Counted from the stretch's first letter, positions 31,208-39,322 are shown. The stretch is 64,000 nt of DNA from Rugamonas rubra (GCF_900114705.1 NZ_FOTW01000018.1:1-64000); one strand, 5' to 3'. A program made the numbers and translations. The notes: a model not told the origin generated them from the letters alone.

Positions 31208-32005
31208 CTACAGCAGGCCGAGCGCCTTCAGGCTGGCGCGGCCCAGCGGCACGCGCTGCCCGGCGTCGCGCTCGCGGCGGATGTCCAGGTTCAGCGCGAA
31301 GCTGTACAGGCGGCCGTCCTGTTGCAGCCAGCCGACCCACCAGCCCAGGTCCTTGCCGTCGGCCGGCGACGACCAGCCGGTCTTGCCATACAGCGTGTAG
31401 GCCGCCGTGCGCTCGAGCTCGGCGATCGCGCGCGTCTGCGCCATCGCCTCGCGCGGGAAGGGCAGGCGGTCCTGCGCCAGCCGCTCGACGAAGCCGGTTT
31501 GCTCGAGCGCGCTGATCTGCAAGGGCCCCTCCAGCCAGAAGCTGTCGATGGCCTTGCCGGTCTGCATGTTGCCGTAGTTCAGGGTGGCCAGTTGGGTGCG
31601 CATGCGCTCGGCGCCGATGCGCCGCGCCAGCTCCTGGTAGATGCGCAGGTTCGACACCGGCATCGCCTGGCGCAGGCTCATGTCGTGCTCCCACTCCTTG
31701 CGCGCCAGCGGCTTGCCGCCGTAGGGCAGCGCCGCGTCGACGTCGGCCACGGCGCCGACGGTCAGGCCGATCAAGGTGTTGGCCAGCTTGAAGGTCGAGG
31801 CCGGCGCGTAGCGCGTTTTGGCGCGCGCCAGGTTGTGCACGGTGTAGCTGTCGGCCGCGACGTCGTGCAGCACGAAGGTGCCGCTGACGCCGGCCTTCTT
31901 GAACAGCTTGCCGACGGCGGCGCTGTCCTTCCAGTCGCTGGCCTGGGCCAGCGCGCAGGCCGACAGCAGCAGGCCGGCCAGCAGGGTCGATACGGGGAAT
32001 CGCAT
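31208..32005 (-). CDS. Class D (OXA-type) beta-lactamase
   Basis: This secreted serine beta-lactamase has 265 residues including a signal peptide (hydrophobic 5-20, cleavage near ALAQA). Active-site motifs are present: Ser70-Thr-Phe-Lys73, YGN at 144-146 and KTG at 208-210. The second motif reads Ser118-Asn-Leu120 instead of the usual Ser-x-Val. Class D enzymes hydrolyse penicillins and sometimes carbapenems; the spectrum cannot be predicted. It looks chromosomal and native, with GC-rich codons like its neighbours and no mobile element nearby. ATG 32005 is chosen because the alternative start at 32035 lies inside the operator palindrome. The gene is divergent from the DUF6600 gene. Confidence 0.9.
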   Translation of the reverse strand: MRFPVSTLLAGLLLSACALAQASDWKDSAAVGKLFKKAGVSGTFVLHDVAADSYTVHNLARAKTRYAPASTFKLANTLIGLTVGAVADVDAALPYGGKPLARKEWEHDMSLRQAMPVSNLRIYQELARRIGAERMRTQLATLNYGNMQTGKAIDSFWLEGPLQISALEQTGFVERLAQDRLPFPREAMAQTRAIAELERTAAYTLYGKTGWSSPADGKDLGWWVGWLQQDGRLYSFALNLDIRRERDAGQRVPLGRASLKALGLL

Positions 32006-32030
32006 GGGGTCTTTGGTGGGATGGCGGGAG

Positions 32031-32050
32031 TGCACATTCTACAATGTGCA
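32031..32050. promoter_or_regulatory. Perfect operator-like palindrome upstream of the beta-lactamase
   Basis: TGCACATT (32031-32038) and AATGTGCA (32043-32050) are perfect 8-base arms around CTAC, 25 bases upstream of the beta-lactamase ATG on the minus strand. A TAGAAT hexamer on the minus strand overlaps it and could be a -10. The size and symmetry are those of a dimeric repressor site. No regulator gene lies next to it. Confidence 0.55.
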
Positions 32051-32156
32051 ATCATTTGTAACCCAGGTAGTCGAAAAATCATCTGCGCCGTTAAATAAAG
32101 ATGGCGCGTCGCGCCCGCGCCTTGTGCGCAGAACCAACACCCCGAGGAGCGCAGCG

Positions 32157-33758
32157 ATGAGCCGCACCGTATTCCACCGCCTGATCGTGTCCACCCTGGG
32201 CGGCGTGGCCGCCGCCGCGCTGGCCGCCGGCGCGGCGCTGGCCGACCCGCCGGCCCGCGTCGGCCGCATCTCCAGCCTGGAGGGCCAGGTCACCGTGCTG
32301 GCCGAGGGCGAGGCCAACGCCGCCCTGCTGAACTGGCCGATCACCAGCGACAACCACATCGCCACCGGGCGCGGCGCGCGCGCCGAGTTCCGCGTCGGCG
32401 CAGCGGCGCTGCGGCTGGACGGCGACTCCGACCTGGAAATCAGCCGGCTCGACGACGACAGCCTGCGCCTGTACCTGCACTACGGCAGCGTCAGCGTGCG
32501 CATCCGCGACAACGCGCTGGCCCGCGACTTCGAGCTGAGCACGCCGCAGGCCCGCGTCACGCTGGTCGAGCCGGGCTGGCTGCGCGTCGACGCCGGCCGC
32601 AGCGCCGACACCAGCGTCGTCAGCGTCTTCGCCGGCCTGGCCCAGGTCGACGGCGCCGGCAACACGGTGAGCCTGTGCGGCGGCCACCGGGTCGAGGTCG
32701 GCAACGAGGAGCTGCACACCGGCACGGCCAAGCGCGGCGCCTTCGACCACTGGGCCGAGGCGCGCGACCGCCGCGAGCAGGCCGGCACCGCCAGCCGCTA
32801 CCTGTCGAGCGAGGTGACCGGCTACGAGGAGCTGGACCAGTACGGCAGCTGGCAGGACAGTAGCGACTACGGCCCGCTGTGGACGCCGCGCGTGGTGGCG
32901 GTGGACTGGGCGCCCTACCGCGACGGCCGCTGGATCTGGCTGGCGCCCTGGGGCTGGACCTGGGTCGACAACGCGCCCTGGGGCTACGCGCCGTCCCACT
33001 ACGGCCGCTGGGTGATGCTCAACCGGCGCTGGTGCTGGGCGCCCGGCCGCGTGGTCGGCCGGCCGGTGTGGGCGCCGGCGCTGGTCGGCTGGGTCGGCGG
33101 CGACCAGCTGACGGTGACCTTCGGCGGCAGCGTCGGCCGGCGTCATGCGCCCGGCACGGGCTGGTTCCCCTTGTCGCCGCGCGACACCTATGTGCCGCCC
33201 TACCGCGTTTCCCTCGACCACGAACGGCGCCTGAGCTGGCGCCACGACGGCCGTGGCGGCGAGTGGCGCGACGGCCACAGACCCGGCGAGCCGCGTCGCG
33301 ACCATCGCGACGGCGTCACGGTGCCGCCGCGCGACCGGTTCGATGGCCACCGGGTGGCGCCGGTCGGCAAGGGGCCGAAGGTCGTCATGGCCCCGCCGCT
33401 GATGCTCAACGCGCCGTTGGTGGGCGCGCCGGCGGCGCCGGCCCGGGTGCTCGACACCCGCCACCTCGAGCGGCGCGACGACGGCCGCGAGCCGGGACGC
33501 GGCGAGCGCGCCGACCATGGCGAACGCAACACCACGCCGGGCCGCTCCGAGCGGATGGTGTTGCCGCTGCGGACGCAAGCGCCGCCGCCGCAACAGCAGG
33601 CGCCTCAGGTGCAGCAACAGGCGCCGCAGGTGCAGCAACAGGCGCCGCAGCAGGCGCCTGCGGCGGCGGGCCGCGACGCCGGCCGGCCGGGCAACGAGTC
33701 GCCGGGCCGCAAAGAGGGCCGCGACAAACGGCGCGAGGAGGGGCGCGATGCGCGCTAG
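32157..33758 (+). CDS. DUF6600 domain exported protein with FecR-like region
   Basis: This 533-residue protein starts with a signal peptide (hydrophobic 9-26). Residues about 35-190 form a FecR-like beta-rich domain (SSLEGQVTVLAEG, ARAEFRVGAAALRLDG). Residues about 215-340 form a tryptophan-rich DUF6600 region (RWIWLAPWGWTWVDNAPWGYAPSHYGRWV). The C-terminal third is low complexity, with RD-rich stretches and repeats of QQQAPQV. The fold suggests an envelope or surface scaffold; function unknown. ATG 32157 follows GAGGAG. It is divergent from the beta-lactamase with 151 bases between starts. Confidence 0.8.
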   Translation: MSRTVFHRLIVSTLGGVAAAALAAGAALADPPARVGRISSLEGQVTVLAEGEANAALLNWPITSDNHIATGRGARAEFRVGAAALRLDGDSDLEISRLDDDSLRLYLHYGSVSVRIRDNALARDFELSTPQARVTLVEPGWLRVDAGRSADTSVVSVFAGLAQVDGAGNTVSLCGGHRVEVGNEELHTGTAKRGAFDHWAEARDRREQAGTASRYLSSEVTGYEELDQYGSWQDSSDYGPLWTPRVVAVDWAPYRDGRWIWLAPWGWTWVDNAPWGYAPSHYGRWVMLNRRWCWAPGRVVGRPVWAPALVGWVGGDQLTVTFGGSVGRRHAPGTGWFPLSPRDTYVPPYRVSLDHERRLSWRHDGRGGEWRDGHRPGEPRRDHRDGVTVPPRDRFDGHRVAPVGKGPKVVMAPPLMLNAPLVGAPAAPARVLDTRHLERRDDGREPGRGERADHGERNTTPGRSERMVLPLRTQAPPPQQQAPQVQQQAPQVQQQAPQQAPAAAGRDAGRPGNESPGRKEGRDKRREEGRDAR

Positions 33759-34013
33759 CGCGGCGACAACAAGCGTGGGCCGCCGGCGCGCTGGGCGCGA
33801 CAGCCCAGTCCGGCAATTCGGCAACTCAGCACGTGAAAGGAGCAGTTCGTCACATTCCGCTGTCGCCGGGCATTGCCAATTGGATATAGTTTCGCCATTG
33901 CAATGACGGGGGCCGCGGCAGGACAGGGTGGAAGCACATCGCCCGCAGCGCAGGGCCGTCGAGACAGCACGCCTAGTTCCCGACTATTTTCTGCCCAATG
34001 AGAATAGTTTTTC
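33759..34013. other. Intergenic region, possible small RNA or 3' UTR
   Basis: There is no credible protein gene here. The right end carries an imperfect hairpin formed by ACTATTTTCT and AGAATAGT followed by TTTTT (about 33983-34012), immediately before a second, perfect terminator hairpin. Tandem terminators could simply end the DUF6600 transcript, or could mark the 3' end of a plus-strand small RNA. I recognise no known RNA family in the sequence. Confidence 0.4.
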
Positions 34014-34040
34014 GCCAGCCCACGGGCTGGCTTTTTTTTT
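34014..34040 (+). terminator. Strong factor-independent terminator
   Basis: GCCAGCC (34014-34020), a 4-base loop and GGCTGGC (34025-34031) form a perfect 7-base-pair stem followed by nine T residues on the plus strand. It ends plus-strand transcription coming from the DUF6600 side. On the minus strand it lies just past the CII-like gene's stop and is not followed by a U-run. Confidence 0.9.
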
Positions 34041-34509
34041 ACTTGCCCTCGGCCTGGGCCTTGATGCGCAGCCGCGCCCGCCACTCGCCCAGCGCCGACA
34101 GCGCGCCCTGGAACTCGCGCTCGATCAGGTCGGCCTCGGCCGCCGTGACCTTGCCGTCCATCAGCGCGTTGGAGACCGCCTCGGCCACCGCGCCGACCTG
34201 GCTCATCACCCGGCAGACGGTCTGCGATAGGTCGTCGCTGCCGATCTGCTCGGGCTGCGGCACGACGAAGGCGGCCATGCCGTGGCGCGTCAACAGCGCG
34301 TGCAGCGGCAAATGGGCCTCGGCCACGCCGGCGCGGTGGCACAGCTCGACGATGGCCGAGACCTCCTCGAACGAGGGGTAGTGCGAGGCGATGGTCGGCG
34401 CCAGCTTGTTGCGCAGCACGTTGACGGAGATTTCCATGCTCTGCGCCAGCGCTTCGATGCCGCCCGGGTAGTTGCGTGCCACTTTATACAGGGCATCGTG
34501 TTGATTCAT
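34039..34509 (-). CDS. Phage regulatory CII-like protein, orphan
   Basis: This 156-residue protein resembles phage regulatory CII/YmfL-type proteins: MNQHDALYKVARNYPGGIEALAQSMEISVNVLRNKLAP is a helix-turn-helix region, followed by LCHRAGVAEAHLPLHALLTRHG. Such proteins normally activate early phage promoters. No integrase, capsid or other phage gene is near, so it looks like a domesticated or stranded regulator. The alternative start at 34530 adds seven residues; neither start has a strong ribosome binding site. It is divergent from the low-complexity repeat protein at 34641 and might control it. Confidence 0.7.
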   Translation of the reverse strand: MNQHDALYKVARNYPGGIEALAQSMEISVNVLRNKLAPTIASHYPSFEEVSAIVELCHRAGVAEAHLPLHALLTRHGMAAFVVPQPEQIGSDDLSQTVCRVMSQVGAVAEAVSNALMDGKVTAAEADLIEREFQGALSALGEWRARLRIKAQAEGK

Positions 34510-34640
34510 GTCGAGGTATTTGCGCGTCATGGTGAAGTTAACCTTTTATTACCGATGCATGCCCCCCAAATGGGCGCTATGCTGATTCCAATGCAAGTCA
34601 TGCTATGCTGTTTTTTGCCCAACTTAACTGAAAAGACATC

Positions 34641-35615
34641 ATGAAGTCCTCTCATTTTGCCGTGGTCCTGGCCGTGCTGCTGTCGCTGGCGGGCCACCTG
34701 CCGGCCGAGGCGCGCGATACCTCGCATTCTGGCACATCGTCGTACAAGAGCGGATTTTCGTCGCAACGGTCGAGCACGGCGAAGAGCAAGCCGTCCTCGC
34801 CGCGCAGCGCTCCCGGCTCGTTCGGCCGCGGCGCCAGCCGCGACACGGCGCCCGAGGCCGCGCCTTCGCCTTCGCCGTCGTCGCAGCGCGGCGGCTTCGG
34901 CTCGTTCGGCCGCGGCGCCAGCCGCGACACGGCGTCCGAGGCCGCGCCGGCGCCTGCGCCGTCGTCGCAGCGCGGCGGCTTCGGCTCGTTCGGCCGCAGC
35001 GCCAACAGCGCGCCGCCGCCCGCCGCTGAGCCGGCACCGTCGTCGAGCCGTTCGGCCTTGGGCCGCGACATGAACCAGAGCACGGCCCAGCAGCGCGCCA
35101 ACCAGACGCTGGAGGCGCGCCGCGCCGCCGCCGCCGCGCCGCCGTTGCCGCCGTTGACCGATCCGGTGTCGCGGCCGCAGCAGTCGCCGCAGTATTCGCC
35201 GGGGCCGCAATACCAGCAGCCCGGCCCCGGCTATCCGCAGCAAGCGCCGCCGGTGATCGTGCAGCAACCCAGCAACGGCCTGATGCACGGCCTGATGGGC
35301 TTCATGCTGGGCCGCGCCGTCAGCGGCGGTTCGCAGCCGACCTATTATCCGGGCAACAACGGCAATAACAACGGCGGCAACGCCAACAACGGCCACAACA
35401 ACGGCACAGGCAACAACAACGCCGCCGACGCCGGCCTCGGCGCCGGCGCGGTCGCGGCGCCGCCCGCCGCGCCCTCGTTCGGCGCCACGGTGCTGCGCAC
35501 CTTCGCCTGGCTGGTGCTGCTGAGCGTGCTGGGCTGGTTGGCCTACTTCACCGTGAAACGTCTCAAACGCGGCCGCACGCCCAGCGGCGCGAATTACTCC
35601 TTCGAAAGGGAATAG
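34641..35615 (+). CDS. Low-complexity exported or membrane-anchored repeat protein
   Basis: I do not recognise this 324-residue protein. It has a signal peptide (hydrophobic 6-20, cleavage near PAEA). A Ser/Arg-rich region contains two near-identical 28-residue repeats starting GSFGRGASRDTA and ending SSQRGGF (59-86, 87-114) plus a partial third. A Pro/Gln-rich segment follows, then a Gly/Asn-rich stretch (about 235-262), a single membrane helix (about 287-306) and a basic cytoplasmic end. The stop is 2 bases before the DUF2491 gene, so it is probably the first gene of an operon with DUF2491 and the PspA-like gene. A role at the membrane alongside PspA is inference. Confidence 0.65.
   Translation: MKSSHFAVVLAVLLSLAGHLPAEARDTSHSGTSSYKSGFSSQRSSTAKSKPSSPRSAPGSFGRGASRDTAPEAAPSPSPSSQRGGFGSFGRGASRDTASEAAPAPAPSSQRGGFGSFGRSANSAPPPAAEPAPSSSRSALGRDMNQSTAQQRANQTLEARRAAAAAPPLPPLTDPVSRPQQSPQYSPGPQYQQPGPGYPQQAPPVIVQQPSNGLMHGLMGFMLGRAVSGGSQPTYYPGNNGNNNGGNANNGHNNGTGNNNAADAGLGAGAVAAPPAAPSFGATVLRTFAWLVLLSVLGWLAYFTVKRLKRGRTPSGANYSFERE
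34815..34982. repeat. Two 84-base in-frame coding repeats
   Basis: The units 34815-34898 and 34899-34982 encode the 28-residue repeats of the low-complexity protein and differ at only a few positions. A third partial unit follows. In-frame duplication explains them; they have no spacers and are not a CRISPR array. Confidence 0.8.
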
Positions 35616-35617
35616 AA

Positions 35618-36406
35618 ATGGGTTGGAGCAATGCATTTGATTATCTGCGCGGTGTCGCCGCCAAGCGCGGCGCCGACCCGAGCGAAGCACGCGCCGACGC
35701 CGACCTGCCGCTCGGCGCCCGCATCGGCAGCCTGTTCACGCTGCAGCAGTCGCCGCTGATCCGCGCCAACGCCGAGGGCTCGCTGATCCGCCTGCCGCTG
35801 CCGGGCGAGACGCGCATCCAGGCGGTGTCGCAGATCCGCCTGAACCTGGCCGGCGGCCTGTACCGCTACTACCTGAGCAAGGGCGACCTGGACGCCCGCG
35901 AAACCTTCCTGCAGGTCTACCAGAACGCCAAGGGCGAGGTGGCCGAGCTGATGTATTGTACCCAGCTGGCCCGGGTGATCCCGGAGACGGTGGAGGACCA
36001 GGAGGCCTATATGGGCGTGTCCGGCGCGGGCCTGGGCGACCGCAGCTACACGCTGTGGCGCAACCAGCTCGACGACTACGGCCTCGACCAGGCCGACCTC
36101 GACCTGATCTTCGGCCAGCACGAGGGCGTCGACTTCTGGCGCGACGCCGGCGACAGCCAGGCCGAGTTCGTCGCGCCGTTCTCCGGCACCGAGACGCGCA
36201 TCGACGACGCCGCTGGCCGCAACGGCCTGCGCCAGGAAATGTATTTCATGCCGTATGTGCGCAAGTTGCCCAGCGGCGGCAGCGAGTATCTGCTGATCAC
36301 CACGGAAGTCATCTCCAGCGTGAACGGCGACAACTCGAAGCGCGGTATCCATGTCGATTTCGTCATTGGCATACCGGTAGAGCAAGAGCGGATCGTCATC
36401 CAATAA
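35618..36406 (+). CDS. DUF2491 family protein (YjfK-like)
   Basis: This 262-residue protein matches DUF2491/YjfK. Typical segments are LPLGARIGSLFTLQQSPLI, YRYYLSKGDLDARETFLQV and DRSYTLWRNQLDDYGL. No enzyme motif or membrane helix is visible. In E. coli yjfK sits in a cluster with yjfJ (PspA-like) and yjfL (DUF350); here the PspA-like gene follows directly after 56 bases, which supports a shared role in membrane or spermidine-linked stress functions. No DUF350 or glutathionylspermidine synthase-like gene follows, so the locus is a reduced version. Confidence 0.82.
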   Translation: MGWSNAFDYLRGVAAKRGADPSEARADADLPLGARIGSLFTLQQSPLIRANAEGSLIRLPLPGETRIQAVSQIRLNLAGGLYRYYLSKGDLDARETFLQVYQNAKGEVAELMYCTQLARVIPETVEDQEAYMGVSGAGLGDRSYTLWRNQLDDYGLDQADLDLIFGQHEGVDFWRDAGDSQAEFVAPFSGTETRIDDAAGRNGLRQEMYFMPYVRKLPSGGSEYLLITTEVISSVNGDNSKRGIHVDFVIGIPVEQERIVIQ

Positions 36407-36462
36407 GCGGTCCGCAGTGTGTGTGAAGTGTTTTACCCAAATTAACCTAGAAGGATACTGAT

Positions 36463-37251
36463 ATGAGCAACTCGAATGGCTGGGGTTTGACCGCGCGCCT
36501 GATCTCGAAACACTTCGGCGCGCTGGGCGACCGCGTGTCGGAAGCGATCGCCAACTTCGATCCCGAAACCGCCACCGAAGCCGACCGCGACCGCCTGGCC
36601 GACAGCCTGCGCAGCACCGCGCAGAAGCTGGCCGCCGCCCGCGCCTCCTTCGAGAAGGAGCGCACCGACGTGGTCAAGCTGCGCGAGCTGATCGCCACCG
36701 ACGAGAAGGCCACCGGCACCCTGGCCGAGCGCCTGGCCGCCGGCAAGATCTCGGAGGCCACCATCACCCTGTTCTGCGACGAGCTGGAGGCCAACAAGGC
36801 CCGCATGCCGCAGGAGGAGCAGGAGGAGGCCGACGCCAAGCAGTACATGGACGAGCTGCAAACCATCGTCGACGCGCTGGCCAAGCAACTCTCCGAGTTC
36901 GACGCCGCCGCCAAGAAGGCCATGCAGCAGCTGGCCACCGCCAAGGCCCAGCAGGACCTGCAGCAGGTGCGCGCCGAGCGCCAGAGCGAACTGGCCGGCC
37001 TGTCCGGCATGCGCGGCAACTCCAGCGCCCTGAACGCGCTGACCCGGCGCGCCCAGACCGTCAGCAACGAGGCGGCCGGCATGCGCATCGTCAACGACAT
37101 CGGCCAGCGCCCGATCGACCAGGCCGCCGAGATCGAGGCCATCCGCCGCTCCGTCAACACGCCGGCGCTGGGCGCCGAGTCGGCGCTGGAACGGCTGCAA
37201 CGGCTGTCCGGCAAAAGCGCCGCGCCGGCCCCGCAGCTGGGCAATTCATAA
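36463..37251 (+). CDS. PspA/IM30-family protein (YjfJ-like)
   Basis: This 262-residue protein is almost entirely helical with long coiled-coil segments (about 40-190), as in PspA/IM30/YjfJ. PspA proteins bind stressed inner membrane and form ESCRT-III-like assemblies. There is no amphipathic N-terminal helix as strong as in classical PspA. It follows DUF2491 and is terminated by the hairpin at 37276-37318. AAGGA stands seven bases before ATG 36463. There is no pspF-type regulator nearby, so control differs from the enteric psp operon. Confidence 0.8.
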   Translation: MSNSNGWGLTARLISKHFGALGDRVSEAIANFDPETATEADRDRLADSLRSTAQKLAAARASFEKERTDVVKLRELIATDEKATGTLAERLAAGKISEATITLFCDELEANKARMPQEEQEEADAKQYMDELQTIVDALAKQLSEFDAAAKKAMQQLATAKAQQDLQQVRAERQSELAGLSGMRGNSSALNALTRRAQTVSNEAAGMRIVNDIGQRPIDQAAEIEAIRRSVNTPALGAESALERLQRLSGKSAAPAPQLGNS

Positions 37252-37275
37252 GACGTCGACGTAATTGGCTACAAT

Positions 37276-37318
37276 ACCAAGTGTGGCGGCCGCGACGGCC
37301 GTCATGCTTGGTTTTTTT
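37276..37318 (+). terminator. Factor-independent terminator after the PspA-like gene
   Basis: ACCAAG (37276-37281) pairs with CTTGGT (37307-37312), enclosing an inner GCGGCCG/CGGCCGT stem, and is followed by seven T residues. It ends the DUF2491-PspA transcript and separates it from ybeD. A -10-like TACAAT just upstream (37270-37275) would place the hairpin inside a ybeD leader if used. Confidence 0.85.
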
Positions 37319-37342
37319 ACATTGTTTTTGATTGGAATGATT

Positions 37343-37618
37343 ATGGCAGCGATCCCACCCTCAGAGTCCCTCATCGAGTACCCGAGCGATTTCCCGATCA
37401 AGGTGATGGGCCCGACCCATGTCGATTTCGCGCCGACCATCGTTGAAGTGGTGCTCAGGTTCGACGACACCTTCCATGAAGGCAAGCTCGAAGTGCGTCC
37501 CTCGGCCAAGGGCAACTACACCGGCCTGACGGTGATCGTGCGCGCCACCAGCCGCGAGCAGCTCGACGCCCTCTACACCGAACTGTCGGCCCACCCGATG
37601 GTCAAGATCGTCATGTAA
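37343..37618 (+). CDS. ybeD: YbeD/DUF493 family regulatory protein
   Basis: This 91-residue protein has the DUF493 pattern: PPSESLIEYPSDFPIKVMG at the start, TVIVRATSREQLDALY in the middle and a short C-terminal strand MVKIVM. The fold resembles ACT/ferredoxin-like regulatory domains, and the gene is commonly next to lipB and lipA. Here lipB-lipA follow about 1.9 kb away, after a LysR/GST pair. ATG 37343 gives the normal length; longer starts add a hydrophobic leader not found in the family. The stop overlaps the convergent LysR gene by 8 bases. Confidence 0.88.
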   Translation: MAAIPPSESLIEYPSDFPIKVMGPTHVDFAPTIVEVVLRFDDTFHEGKLEVRPSAKGNYTGLTVIVRATSREQLDALYTELSAHPMVKIVM

Positions 37619-38525
37619 CAGCGCCGCCGAGCTGGCGCTGGAAGTCCGCCACCTCGGCCAGCAGCCAGGCGCGGAAGGCCTGCACCTGCGGCTTGTGCGC
37701 CGCCGCCGGCGGGCTGACGAAGTAATATTGCTCGGCGCAGGGAACGGCCAGCTCGAACAGGCGCAGCAGTTGGCCCGAGGCCAGCTCCTGCATCGCCACC
37801 ACGCGGCGCACCAGCGCCACGCCGTCGCCGTCGACGGCCGAGCGTATCAGCATCGACAAATCCTCGAACATCACCCCGCCGGACGGCTCCGCCAGCGCCA
37901 GGCCGGCCGCCTGCAACCACGGCGCCCACGGCTCCACCGAGCGCAGCAGGCAAGCCTGGTCCAGCTCGGCCGGCGTTGCCGGCAGGGCGCCGCCGCGATA
38001 GTGGGGACTCACCACCGGAAAATAGATGTCGCCCATCAGGCGTTCCACCTGCATGCCCGGATAGTGGCCCCGGCCGAAGCGGATGCCGACGTCGACGCCG
38101 TCGCGCGCCAAATCCTGCAACTGCCCGCTCGACTGCAGCACCACCTCCACCTCGGGATGCAACTCGATGAAGCGGCCCAGGCGCGGCGCCAGCCAGCGCG
38201 CCGCGAACGAGGGGATGGACGACACCGTCAGCCGGCGCGCGCTGGCGCTGCCCGGCCGCAGCGCCTCGGCCGCCATGGCGATCTCGGCGAAGGAGCGGCC
38301 CAGCACCTGGGCGAAGCGCAGCCCGTCCGCCGTCACCTTGACGTGGCGGCCGTTGCGCACGAACAGCGCCAGGCCCAGCTCCTCCTCCAGCGCGCGCACC
38401 TGGTGGCTGATCGCGCCATGGGTCAGGTGCAACTCCTCGGCCGCGCGCGAAAAATTCTGGTGCCGCGCCGCCGCCTCGAAGGCGCGCAGGGCGGAAAAAT
38501 TGGGCAGCCGCGGGGTCTCGCTCAT
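37611..38525 (-). CDS. LysR family regulator, GcvA-like
   Basis: This 304-residue protein has an N-terminal winged helix-turn-helix (LPNFSALRAFEAAARHQNFSRAAEELHLTHGAISHQVRALE; first part LPNFSALRAFEAAARHQNFS) and an effector-binding domain. The style is that of the GcvA subgroup. It is divergent from a glutathione S-transferase gene, the usual arrangement for a LysR regulator and its target. Two copies of ATGTGAAYAGA lie in the shared 121-base gap. ATG 38525 is chosen over 38576 because the domain begins there. It splits the ybeD-lipBA order. Confidence 0.87.
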   Translation of the reverse strand: MSETPRLPNFSALRAFEAAARHQNFSRAAEELHLTHGAISHQVRALEEELGLALFVRNGRHVKVTADGLRFAQVLGRSFAEIAMAAEALRPGSASARRLTVSSIPSFAARWLAPRLGRFIELHPEVEVVLQSSGQLQDLARDGVDVGIRFGRGHYPGMQVERLMGDIYFPVVSPHYRGGALPATPAELDQACLLRSVEPWAPWLQAAGLALAEPSGGVMFEDLSMLIRSAVDGDGVALVRRVVAMQELASGQLLRLFELAVPCAEQYYFVSPPAAAHKPQVQAFRAWLLAEVADFQRQLGGAVT

Positions 38526-38547
38526 GGGTTTTTCTCGGGCCGGTTTT

Positions 38548-38624
38548 ATGTGAATAGAACTAACAAGAAGCCCCAAAATATATCGTTATGTAGTTGCTTT
38601 GGCAAGGAATACCATGTGAACAGA
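38548..38624. promoter_or_regulatory. Direct repeats between divergent LysR and GST genes
   Basis: ATGTGAATAGA at 38548-38558 and ATGTGAACAGA at 38614-38624 are 11-base direct repeats differing at one position, 66 bases apart (about six helical turns). They lie in the gap between the LysR regulator and the GST gene and are candidates for LysR-type recognition or activation sites. Evidence is positional only. Confidence 0.4.
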
Positions 38625-38646
38625 TTTCAACAACACGGAAACCGCC

Positions 38647-39276
38647 ATGAGCCTAGTCTTGTACGCCAACAGCAGCTACACCAGCCCCTACGCCCTGTCC
38701 GCCTTCGTCGCCTTGACGGAGAAGGGCCTGCCCTTCACCCTGGAAACCCTCGACCTCGAGGCCGGCGCCAACCTGCTGCCCGCCTACCGCGACCTGTCGC
38801 TGACCACGCGCATCCCGGCGCTGGTGCACGACGACTTCGTGCTGACCGAGTCGAGCGCCATCTGCGAATACCTGGACGAGGCCTTCCCGGCGCCGGGCCA
38901 CCCGGCGCTGTTGCCGCCCGGCCTGCGCCAACGGGCCCGCGCCCGCCAGCTGCAAGCCTGGCTGCGCAGCGACTTCCTGCCCCTGCGCGAGGCGCGCGAC
39001 ACCCGCACCGTGTTCTACCAGCCGGCCACCGAGCCGCTCGGCGCCGCTGCGCGCGCCGGCGCCGACAAGCTGATCCACGCCGCCGAGGTCCTGCTCGACG
39101 GCAACGGCGAGCACCTGTTCGGCGCCTGGTGCGTCGCCGACACCGACCTGGCGATGATGCTGCAACGCCTGATCAAGAACGGCGACGCGGTGCCGGCGCG
39201 GCTGCGCGACTACGCCGCCGCCCAGTGGCAGCGCGATTCCGTGCAGCAATGGCTGCGCCTGTTGCCTATCTATTGA
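38647..39276 (+). CDS. yfcF: Glutathione S-transferase, YfcF-like
   Basis: This 209-residue protein has a thioredoxin-fold N-terminal domain ([21 protein letters not shown], then [24 protein letters not shown], where the cis-proline and the ES glutathione-binding pair are visible) and an all-helical C-terminal domain. YfcF proteins protect against oxidants such as peroxides. It is divergent from the GcvA-like regulator, which probably controls it. Length is normal for the family. Confidence 0.88.
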   Translation: MSLVLYANSSYTSPYALSAFVALTEKGLPFTLETLDLEAGANLLPAYRDLSLTTRIPALVHDDFVLTESSAICEYLDEAFPAPGHPALLPPGLRQRARARQLQAWLRSDFLPLREARDTRTVFYQPATEPLGAAARAGADKLIHAAEVLLDGNGEHLFGAWCVADTDLAMMLQRLIKNGDAVPARLRDYAAAQWQRDSVQQWLRLLPIY

Positions 39277-39322
39277 GCAGCACCCCGCCCGCCCCGGTGT
39301 ACCTGAGGCCGGCGGCGTGTTT

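Noticed and set aside
31208..32005. Beta-lactamase acquired on a mobile element
   Set aside because: No insertion sequence, integron site or transposase is present, and codon use matches the neighbours; it looks like a resident gene.
33900..34010. Possible structured RNA resembling RNase P RNA
   Set aside because: The sequence has a few purine-rich segments but none of the conserved RNase P core blocks.
34039..34509. Prophage indicated by the CII-like gene
   Set aside because: No integrase, terminase, capsid, tail or lysis gene lies within reach, and flanking genes are ordinary chromosomal ones.
34815..34982. CRISPR-like repeats
   Set aside because: The repeats are adjacent without unique spacers, are coding and in frame, and no cas gene is near.
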